Origin: Planctomycetota bacterium | Lineage (GTDB): Bacteria > Planctomycetota > UBA1135 > UBA2386 | Assembly (NCBI GenBank): GCA_016793305.1 | Contig: JAEUHU010000519.1 | Span: forward strand, 1-7,385 | Direction: 5' to 3' | DNA length: 7,385 nt | Translations under genes and position numbers: made by a program | Shown here: positions 1 to 5,284 of the stretch, piece by piece | Position numbering within the stretch: the first letter of the stretch is position 1 | How the letters are laid out: the number at the start of each line of letters is the position of its first letter | The notes under the pieces: model-generated | The model's input: only the letters and a program-made list of their open reading frames with translations | Database searches by the model: none | Told to the model about the DNA's origin: nothing

Positions 1-330
1 GTCGTCGAGCTGCGCGATCAGCGTCTTGCTGTCGTCGCGGATGCTGTCGAACTGCTGCGAGATCTCGAGGTAGCGGTTGCCGACCTGCACGTCCTCGACG
101 TTGTCGCGCACCATCGCGTTGAAGCTCTGCATGTACTGCACCGTCTTGGCGATGGTCATCACCTTCGCTTCGTCGACGTGGCGCACCTCCTCGAGCAGCT
201 TCACGAGCTGCGGGGGTGCATCCTGCTTCGGCAGGATGCCGTAGCGCTGCAACACGGCGAGCGCCTGGTCGAGGTACTTCTGGACGGAGGAGCCGGTGGC
301 GGCCGGCTTGGCGACAGGATTCTGCGACAC
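1..330 (-). CDS. Helical protein of unknown function (5' part; runs off the left edge)
   Basis: The reverse strand is open from a GTG at 330 to base 1 with no stop, giving the first 110 residues of a longer protein. The start is chosen because AAGGGA (337-342) sits 6 bases upstream of the GTG. The first 15 or so residues are low complexity (Pro/Ala/Ser), with no signal peptide or membrane segment. From about residue 17 the sequence is predicted all-helical and well-mixed, with segments such as YLDQALAVLQRYGIL, VDEAKVMTIAKTVQYM and QSFNAMVRDNVEDV, then a charged helix ending in IRDDSKTLIAQLDD. I do not recognise the family with certainty. From memory it resembles bacterial helical proteins loosely annotated as 'cell surface protein', with only a vague likeness to TelA-type helical proteins. 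It is divergent from the DUF6384-like/coiled-coil operon and may act with it. The function is unknown. That it is a real gene is supported by amino-acid composition, the ribosome binding site and the divergent layout. Confidence 0.72.
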   Translation of the reverse strand, partial: MSQNPVAKPAATGSSVQKYLDQALAVLQRYGILPKQDAPPQLVKLLEEVRHVDEAKVMTIAKTVQYMQSFNAMVRDNVEDVQVGNRYLEISQQFDSIRDDSKTLIAQLDD

Positions 331-469
331 GGTGATTCCCTTGGCGTGGACCGCGCGGCAGCTTACCCCGGCCATCCGGTCCGCTCGCCAGTCGATCGTG
401 AACGTTCCGTCGTCCACCGCCTCCTCGCCAGGTCCCCGTTCGCCAGGGGCCACGCCCGCCGACGCCAGC
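331..469. promoter_or_regulatory. Divergent intergenic region, probable bidirectional promoter
   Basis: This gap separates two divergently transcribed genes and must hold promoters for both. I find no convincing sigma-70 -35/-10 pair on either strand. It contains three copies of TCGCCAG in the same orientation (385-391, 425-431, 440-446), the latter two extended to TCGCCAGG. It also has a perfect 8-bp palindrome GAACGTTC (400-407) and a short imperfect inverted repeat CCCC/GGGG (434-449). Any of these could be operator sites, but that is inference from repetition only. Confidence 0.45.
337..342 (-). promoter_or_regulatory. Ribosome binding site for the leftward gene, decides GTG start
   Basis: On the reverse strand AAGGGA lies 6 bases before the GTG at 330. 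The alternative in-frame ATG at 375 has only a weak purine stretch upstream and would add 15 residues (MAGVSCRAVHAKGIT), so the GTG start is preferred. Confidence 0.6.
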
Positions 470-1507
470 ATGCACGACATGCTGCGCATCATGGACGTCG
501 CGTCGGCGCTGCGCCGCGAACGCGAGACCGCCGAGGCGCAGCTCGACGTCGCGACCGCGAAGGCGAGGCTGCGTGAGCGCCTGCTGGCGACCGCGGCCGC
601 GGCCGGCGAGACGGTGACCCCGGCCGAGGTCGACGCCGCGATCGCGCACTACTTCGCCGAACAGCATCGCTACGCCGATCCGCCGCCCGGGCTGAAGAAC
701 TTCCTGCTGCACTGCTGGGTGCAGCGCGGTGGCTGCCTGTTCCTGCTGGTGTTCGTGGGGCTCCTGTCGTGGGGTGTGCTCGCCCTGCTCGACGGCTTCG
801 GCGGCGGAGCGGCGAAGCCGGTCGTGGCGCCGCCGGTGCGGAGCGAACCTGTGCAGAAGCCCGCGACCCCGCCGCCGAGCCCGCCCGTGCAGAACGTCAC
901 CCCGACGCCCGCGGTGGTTGCGCCCGTGGTGACACCGACTCCGCCGCCGCCACCGGTCGAGGACCTGGCGACGGTCTGGGCCGCGTTCGAAGCCGAGGCC
1001 GCCGCGGCGCGCGCGATCGCCGCCGACGACGTCGCGATCGCCAGCGTCGAGCAGGTGCAGAAGCGCGGCGCCATGCTGTTCCGCAGCGGCAACCTGGAGC
1101 GGCTGCGCGCCTCGCGCAGCGAACTGCGCGAGGTCGCCACGCGCCTCTTCGAGGAGTACACGGTGACGATCATCGACCGCCGCGACGAGGTGACCGGCTT
1201 CGAGCGCCTCGCCGGGGATCGCATGGCCGGGCTCTACCTGGTGGTCGAGGCCCTCGACGGCAACGGCGTCGCGTTGGCGCGGCCGATCGTCGACCTGGAG
1301 CGCAAAGAACGTGTCGTCGTGAAGCGTTGGGCCGAGGAAGTGACCGAGGAGGTCTGGCAGCGCATCGCCGCCGACAAGCAGAAGGACGGTGTGCTCGACG
1401 AGACCGTGTTCGCGCGGAAGCGCCGCGGCTTCATGAGCGAAGACGTCGTGATCGAGGACGGCCGGGGCCGACCGCTGGCGCAGGGCCGGAGGGTGACCAA
1501 GTGGTGA
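470..1507 (+). CDS. Single-pass membrane protein resembling DUF6384 family
   Basis: This is a predicted 345-residue protein. The N-terminal cytoplasmic part (1-83) is helical, beginning MHDMLRIMDVASALRR. One membrane segment follows at about residues 88-107 (GCLFLLVFVGLLSWGVLALL). A Pro/Thr/Val-rich linker (about 113-162) leads to a C-terminal domain (163-345) with an N-terminal helix, the strand-like core LYLVVEALDGNGVALARPI and an ending in RRVTKW. This layout and the C-terminal domain match what I remember of DUF6384, a family without known function; the assignment is from memory, not a search. The start is uncertain. ATG 470 is chosen because the preceding in-frame sequence is low complexity and would overlap the divergent gene. 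ATGs at 479 and 491 are alternatives, and none has a clear Shine-Dalgarno. It overlaps the next gene by a few bases, so the two are almost certainly co-transcribed and translationally coupled. Confidence 0.78.
   Translation: MHDMLRIMDVASALRRERETAEAQLDVATAKARLRERLLATAAAAGETVTPAEVDAAIAHYFAEQHRYADPPPGLKNFLLHCWVQRGGCLFLLVFVGLLSWGVLALLDGFGGGAAKPVVAPPVRSEPVQKPATPPPSPPVQNVTPTPAVVAPVVTPTPPPPPVEDLATVWAAFEAEAAAARAIAADDVAIASVEQVQKRGAMLFRSGNLERLRASRSELREVATRLFEEYTVTIIDRRDEVTGFERLAGDRMAGLYLVVEALDGNGVALARPIVDLERKERVVVKRWAEEVTEEVWQRIAADKQKDGVLDETVFARKRRGFMSEDVVIEDGRGRPLAQGRRVTKW
1488..1493 (+). promoter_or_regulatory. Ribosome binding site for the coiled-coil gene
   Basis: GGAGGG lies inside the end of the DUF6384-like gene, 7 bases before GTG 1501 and 10 bases before GTG 1504. 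The spacing favours 1501 slightly; GTG 1504 would give the classic GTGA stop/start overlap. Confidence 0.6.
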
Positions 1508-3057
1508 GGTCGGGCAGCGAAGTGCTGGGCGAGCTGGCGCGGAACGCGGCCGTGGCGCGGGCGCACGCCGATGCCGCCGAACGGGCCGCGCGGGTCGTGC
1601 GCGATCGCATCCACGACCTGACCGAGGAGCGGCTGCGCACCGTGCGCGAGCTCGCCGGCATGCAGTTGCCGGTGCTGGACGCGGCGACGGTCGGGGCGGC
1701 GATGCCCGAGGTCGCGGCCGACCTGCAGCGCTTCGAGCGGCAGCGGCAGCTGCGCGAACGCGAGCTCACCGCCGAGCTCGCGGCGAACGAACAGGCCGCC
1801 GCGATGCTCGACCAGGAGCTGCGAGCGCTGACCGCGCAGCTCGACGCGGTGGTGGTGCGCCGCGACGAGCTCGAACGACAGGCGGCCGCGAAGCTGGCCG
1901 CCGATCCGGCCTACCCGTCGTTGGCCGAACAGGCGACGCAGGCGGAGGTGGCGCTGGCGCGCGACCAGGCCCGCGCCGCCGAGCTGGCCGCCGAGGCCGA
2001 GGCGAAGCTGCCGCCGTACGAGCAGAGCCGCCTGTTCCAGTACTTGTGGAAGCGCGGCTTCGGCACGCCCGAGTTCACGGCGCGTGGGCTCACGGCGCGC
2101 CTCGATCGTTGGGTCGCCGAGGCCATCGACTACCGGCGCGTGGTCGGCAGCTATCGGTTCCTGAAGACGACGCCCGAGCTGGTGCGCCTCGAGGTGCAGC
2201 GGCGCACCCAGGAGGTCGAAGGCCTGCGGCAGCGGCTGGCGGCGATGGAGGCGGCGGCCGAAGCGGACGTCGGCGTGCCGGCCGTGCAGGCCGAGGTCGA
2301 CCGCCTCGTCGCGGCACGGCAGCAGCTGGTCGACAAGCTCACCGCGGGCCGGGAACGGGTCGCTCGTGTGCACGCGACGATGCGCGAGGAGACCGACGGG
2401 CGCGGCGTGTTCCACGCGCGTGCGCTGCGCCAGCTCGAGGAACTGCTGGCGCGCACCGAGGCGGCGACGCTCGAACGACGCGCGCAGGCGACGCCGGATC
2501 CGCGCGACGACCAGCTGGTCGCGGCCCTGCGCGCCTGCACCGAAGCGCTGCAGCGCAGCGCTGCGGAGTCGCCGCCGCTCGAGCAGGAGGCGGCGCGGAC
2601 CGACGCGATCGCCGACGGCCTCGAGGAACTGGTGCTCCGGTTCCGCCAGGCGGACTACGACGCCGGCCGCAGCGAGTTCTACGACCTCGACCTCGGCGCC
2701 CCGCTGGCCGACGTGCTGCGCGGTACGAGGCCGCCGCTCGAGCTGTGGCCGCTGCTGCGCAACCACCAGCGCTTCCGGCCGGCACCGGTCGTGCACCACA
2801 CGCACCGGACCGCGAACGTGCTCGAAGGCATCGGGCTCGCAATCCAGGTCGCCGGTGTGCTCGCCGACGTGGTCGGTGCCGCGTCCGGCTCCTCGCGGTC
2901 GCGCTCGAGCCATGGGCGCTCGAGCGGCGGCGGGTTCGGTTCGGGTGGGATCGGAGCCAGCATCGGCCGCACGATCGGTGGCGGGGGCGAAGGGTTCCGG
3001 ACCGGCCGAACCTTCGGCGGTGGCGGCGAGGGCTTCCGCACCGGCCGCACGTTCTGA
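1501..3057 (+). CDS. Long coiled-coil protein with Gly-rich C-terminal repeat tail, unknown function
   Basis: This is a predicted 518-residue protein (GTG 1501; GTG 1504 is possible and one residue shorter). Residues about 5-170 and 225-380 are rich in Ala, Glu, Arg, Gln and Leu with heptad-like spacing, indicating long coiled coils. They are broken by a better-mixed segment at about 171-225 (PPYEQSRLFQYLWKRGFGTP onward) that may be a globular hinge. After the coils comes a conserved-looking stretch around residue 385 (YDAGRSEFYDLDLGAPL), then a hydrophobic, Gly/Val/Ala-rich segment at about 440-463 that could contact a membrane but contains acidic residues. The protein ends in a Ser/Gly-rich tail with two copies of GGGGEGFRTGRTF at the extreme C terminus. 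There is no signal peptide, so it is probably cytoplasmic. I do not recognise a named family. Coupling to the DUF6384-like membrane protein suggests that the two interact, perhaps as a membrane-tethered filament or scaffold. Its stop lies 7 bp from that of the convergent PepSY gene. Confidence 0.82.
   Translation: MVRSGSEVLGELARNAAVARAHADAAERAARVVRDRIHDLTEERLRTVRELAGMQLPVLDAATVGAAMPEVAADLQRFERQRQLRERELTAELAANEQAAAMLDQELRALTAQLDAVVVRRDELERQAAAKLAADPAYPSLAEQATQAEVALARDQARAAELAAEAEAKLPPYEQSRLFQYLWKRGFGTPEFTARGLTARLDRWVAEAIDYRRVVGSYRFLKTTPELVRLEVQRRTQEVEGLRQRLAAMEAAAEADVGVPAVQAEVDRLVAARQQLVDKLTAGRERVARVHATMREETDGRGVFHARALRQLEELLARTEAATLERRAQATPDPRDDQLVAALRACTEALQRSAAESPPLEQEAARTDAIADGLEELVLRFRQADYDAGRSEFYDLDLGAPLADVLRGTRPPLELWPLLRNHQRFRPAPVVHHTHRTANVLEGIGLAIQVAGVLADVVGAASGSSRSRSSHGRSSGGGFGSGGIGASIGRTIGGGGEGFRTGRTFGGGGEGFRTGRTF
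2977..3054 (+). repeat. Two tandem 39-bp coding repeats (GGGGEGFRTGRTF x2)
   Basis: Codons 2977-3015 and 3016-3054 encode the same 13 residues, GGGGEGFRTGRTF, immediately before the stop. The two DNA copies differ at several synonymous third positions (for example GAA/GAG, GGG/GGC, CGG/CGC, CGA/CGC, ACC/ACG) while the peptide is identical. The sequence just upstream, GRTI, looks like the end of a third, decayed unit. Confidence 0.9.
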
Positions 3058-3064
3058 CGGGCGG

Positions 3065-3667
3065 CTACGCGACGCCGAGCGCGAACGCGACCAGCAGCGC
3101 GATCGTGCCGACCAGGGCCGTGACCAGCCCCGAACGCCGCCGCTTCTTCAGGTAGAACAGCAGCCACAGGCCGGTCAGCGACAGGAACGCCAGCACCACC
3201 GCACTCGCGTCGATCACGAACGCCCACACCGGCCCGCAGTCGCGGCCCTTGTGCAGGTCGTCGAGCAGCGCGATCAGCGGCCGGCGCGCCTCCTCGAGCC
3301 GGTAGCGGCCGTCGGCGCGTTCGATCGTCGCGTCGGCCGAGTAGGCCGGGCCCTTCCAGATCACCGTGCACTGCGCGTCGTCGGTCTCGAACGCCGTCAC
3401 GGTGCCGCGCAGGCCGTGCCGCGCGCGCAGCGTCTCGGCGATCGTCAGCTCGTCGACGGTCCCGGCGAGGGGGGCCGTCGGCAGCGTGCCCTCGAGCGTG
3501 CGCACCGCCGGCTCGCCGCCCTCGAACCAGTCGGCGTGGTTCAGGGTCAGGCCGGTGACCGCGAACAGCAGCGTGGCGGTGAGGCCGAGCATCGAACCGT
3601 AGACGTGCAGCCAGCGGATCCAGCGCGGCAGCCGGCGGCCGCCGCTCGTCGACGCCGGAGCCGTCAC
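3065..3667 (-). CDS. PepSY-associated transmembrane protein
   Basis: This is a predicted 200-residue inner-membrane protein. TM1 is at about residues 22-42 (VYGSMLGLTATLLFAVTGLT), followed by NHADW. A periplasmic PepSY-like region of about 100 residues comes next, then the motif DLHKGRDCGPVW, TM2 (147-173), a basic loop KKRRR and TM3 (180-199). The histidines at 21, 44 and 139 lie at the membrane borders in motifs typical of PepSY-TM proteins. They are possible cofactor ligands, but that is inference. Start GTG 3667 overlaps the upstream TGA as GTGA, with GGAG (3677-3680) 9 bases before it, so translation is coupled to the ApbE-DUF2271 gene. The family often sits beside DUF2271 and ApbE genes and is thought to take part in extracytoplasmic redox or metal/iron-related processes. 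The exact substrate is unknown. Confidence 0.85.
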   Translation of the reverse strand: MTAPASTSGGRRLPRWIRWLHVYGSMLGLTATLLFAVTGLTLNHADWFEGGEPAVRTLEGTLPTAPLAGTVDELTIAETLRARHGLRGTVTAFETDDAQCTVIWKGPAYSADATIERADGRYRLEEARRPLIALLDDLHKGRDCGPVWAFVIDASAVVLAFLSLTGLWLLFYLKKRRRSGLVTALVGTIALLVAFALGVA

Positions 3668-5172
3668 TTCGCAGCGCTCCGGGCCACGGGCCCGAACGTC
3701 AGCTTCGCGGCGGCGACCTCTTCGTTGGCCTCGAGCTGCTGCTCGACCGGCTGCTGCAGCATCGCCAGTTCCTGGCGGATCAGCTGGTAGCTGCCGTGCT
3801 CGCGCACCACCTCGATGCAGACCAGGTAGCGGTTGGCGATCACCTGCCGGCCCTCGTCGTCGGTGCCGTCCCAGGTCAGCTGGTAGGCGCCGGCCTTGCG
3901 CGTCGCCTGCGAGACCAGCGACGCGAGACGCGGCGTCTCGGCGTTGGTGCGGGTCCAGCGGCGCAGGTCGCGCAGCCAGCGGTCGTTGTCGTACCAGAGG
4001 GCGAGCGTGCGCACCGGCGCGCCGGTGATGTCCTCGATCCAGACCGCCACGTAGGGGCGCTTCCAGCCGCCGCGGCCGCGGGTGCCACTGTTGGCCGGCG
4101 CCTTGATCTCGAAGTCGACCTGCAGCGCGAAGCCGGGCGGCCAGGCCTTGGGGTCGATCGGCGCAGCCGGTGCTGCGACCGCGGCCGGCGCCGTCGCGGG
4201 GTCGAGCAGGGCCGCGAAGCCGGGGCTCTGGTGCTGCTTGCCGTCGGCCGTGACCAGCACGCCTTCGGCGCTCGGGAACTCGGCGAGCAGGGCCAGCCCG
4301 TCCTTCGGGCCGAGCACGCACAGCAGCGTCGCCAACGCGTCGGCGGTGGCGGTGTCTTTGGCGACCACGCTGGCGCCGAGCACGCCGTCGCACGGCAGGC
4401 CACTGCGTGGGTCGACGAGGTGCGAGTGGTGCACGCCCCCGACGTCGAAGCCGCGTGCGTAGCCGCCGCTGCTGGCGACCGCACGATCGGCGAGGCGCAG
4501 TGTCGCGAGCGGGGTGGCGTTCGTGGCCGGTCGGCGCGGATCGGCGAGGGCGATCGTGGTCGGCTCGACGCCGAGGCGCGTGTCGCCACCGATCTGGAAC
4601 GCGACCAGGGCCGTGCCCGGTTCCTTCGGCAGCGCCCGGATGGCCCGGTCGACGATGTGGCCCTTGGCGAGTGCGTCGAGCGTCAGCGGGCCGCGCACCT
4701 GCAGGGCGCCGTCGCGCAGCGTGAAGCTCGGTTCGCGCAGGGCCGCGACCTCGGCAGCGAGCGAAGCGGCGCTCGGTGCCACACCGTCCTTCGCCGCGTG
4801 CTGCCACAAGGCGACGAGGCGCTGCACGCCCGGCTCGAACGCGCCGCGGCTGCGTTCGCGCCAGTGCGCGGCGCTGGCGAGCACTTCGGCGAGCTCGGCG
4901 CTCGGCCGGCCACCACCGGCCTTGCACAGCTGCGACAGTTCGCTGTGTTCGTCCCAGGTGCTGAGCACCGTGGCGAGCCGCTCGACCTCGGCGAACACCG
5001 CGGCGGCGGCGCGTTCGGCGGCCGCCGCGTCGGCGGCGCGAACGGTGAGGTTGCTGCTCGTGCCGAGCACACCCTCGCGCGCGAACGAGAACGACGGTGC
5101 CTGGGCGTCGGCACCAAGGCACGACAGGGGAACGGCCAGCAGGCTGGCCACGACGACGGAGAGAGAGGCCAC
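3664..5172 (-). CDS. Exported FAD:protein FMN transferase (ApbE) fused to DUF2271
   Basis: This is a predicted 502-residue protein. ApbE enzymes transfer FMN from FAD to Ser/Thr of exported redox proteins, using Mg2+. A signal-like hydrophobic segment (residues 1-25) ends in ADAQA. The ApbE domain (about 30-323) shows STWDEHSELS (71-80), GAFEPGVQRLVALW (110-123), TLDALAKGHIVDR (164-176), QIGGD (193-197), HSHLVDPRSG (249-258) and the metal-site motif ADALAT (277-282; D278, T282), so it looks active. An Ala/Pro linker (324-347) leads to a DUF2271 domain (348-490) with KRPYVAVWIED, RTLALWYDNDRWLRDLRRW, TWDGTDDEGR and EVVREHGSYQLIRQE. Start GTG 5172 is chosen because it gives a signal peptide and leaves an intergenic gap. 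In-frame ATG 5286 would collide with the divergent start codon. The leader before the GTG is C-rich with no Shine-Dalgarno, and the signal peptide lacks a basic N terminus, so the start is uncertain. It is the first gene of an operon with the PepSY protein. Confidence 0.9.
   Translation of the reverse strand: MASLSVVVASLLAVPLSCLGADAQAPSFSFAREGVLGTSSNLTVRAADAAAAERAAAAVFAEVERLATVLSTWDEHSELSQLCKAGGGRPSAELAEVLASAAHWRERSRGAFEPGVQRLVALWQHAAKDGVAPSAASLAAEVAALREPSFTLRDGALQVRGPLTLDALAKGHIVDRAIRALPKEPGTALVAFQIGGDTRLGVEPTTIALADPRRPATNATPLATLRLADRAVASSGGYARGFDVGGVHHSHLVDPRSGLPCDGVLGASVVAKDTATADALATLLCVLGPKDGLALLAEFPSAEGVLVTADGKQHQSPGFAALLDPATAPAAVAAPAAPIDPKAWPPGFALQVDFEIKAPANSGTRGRGGWKRPYVAVWIEDITGAPVRTLALWYDNDRWLRDLRRWTRTNAETPRLASLVSQATRKAGAYQLTWDGTDDEGRQVIANRYLVCIEVVREHGSYQLIRQELAMLQQPVEQQLEANEEVAAAKLTFGPVARSAAK
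3677..3680 (-). promoter_or_regulatory. Ribosome binding site for the PepSY gene
   Basis: GGAG on the reverse strand lies within the last codons of the ApbE-DUF2271 gene, 9 bases upstream of the GTG at 3667. It supports a coupled start with the 4-base GTGA overlap (3664-3667). Confidence 0.5.
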
Positions 5173-5175
5173 GGA

Positions 5176-5203
5176 GGGAGCGCGGGGCGGGCAGGCGGGC
5201 GGG
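5176..5203 (+). other. G-quadruplex-type G-rich tract
   Basis: The plus strand has five G-runs of three or four (5176-5178, 5184-5187, 5189-5191, 5197-5199, 5201-5203) with loops of 1-5 bases, which satisfies the usual G3+N1-7 pattern. It lies directly upstream of the ApbE start, so the ApbE transcript would carry a C-rich leader if transcription begins beyond it. Folding is not shown by sequence alone. Confidence 0.55.
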
Positions 5204-5224
5204 CGCTGGCATCGTGGCGGCTCT

Positions 5225-5281
5225 GGCCGTGGGGCACAACGATGCGGTGGCGCGTCCGGGACTCGGCCGTGGCACGATGCG
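5225..5281 (+). repeat. Imperfect direct repeat GGCCGTGG..CAC..GATGCG upstream of the peptidase
   Basis: Copy 1 (5225-5246) reads GGCCGTGGGGCACAACGATG followed by CG. Copy 2 (5265-5281) reads GGCCGTGGCACGATGCG and lacks a GG and an AAC present in copy 1. The copies start 40 bp apart and the second ends three bases before the peptidase ATG. Confidence 0.55.
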
Positions 5282-5284
5282 CCC

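Larger units (their letters stand above)
5173..5284. promoter_or_regulatory. Divergent intergenic region between ApbE-DUF2271 and S9 peptidase
   Basis: These 112 bp must hold promoters for both directions. No convincing -35/-10 pair or Shine-Dalgarno is visible for either gene. The half next to the ApbE start is an extreme G-rich tract (plus strand) and the half next to the peptidase start contains an imperfect direct repeat. Confidence 0.45.

Noticed and set aside
331..375. ATG 375 as start of the leftward gene
   Set aside because: In frame, but without a good ribosome binding site, whereas GTG 330 has AAGGGA at 6 bases.
296..469. N-terminal extension of the DUF6384-like gene from ATG 296
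   Set aside because: The extra 58 residues are low complexity and would overlap the start of the divergent gene; the domain-like sequence begins at MHDML (470).
1234..2913. A 559-codon minus-strand open frame
   Set aside because: It lies antisense to the coiled-coil gene, has Arg/His/Gly-rich composition, no domain signal and no ribosome binding site.
4015..4029. ITGAP (382-386) of the DUF2271 domain as a flavinylation site
   Set aside because: The acceptor position is Pro instead of Ser/Thr, and the segment is within an ordinary DUF2271 strand-turn (VWIEDITGAPVRTLALW).
5112..5126. Lipobox at Cys18 of the ApbE protein (VPLSC)
   Set aside because: The residue three before Cys is Pro, not Leu/Val/Ile; an Ala-x-Ala signal peptidase I site (ADA or AQA) just downstream is more likely.
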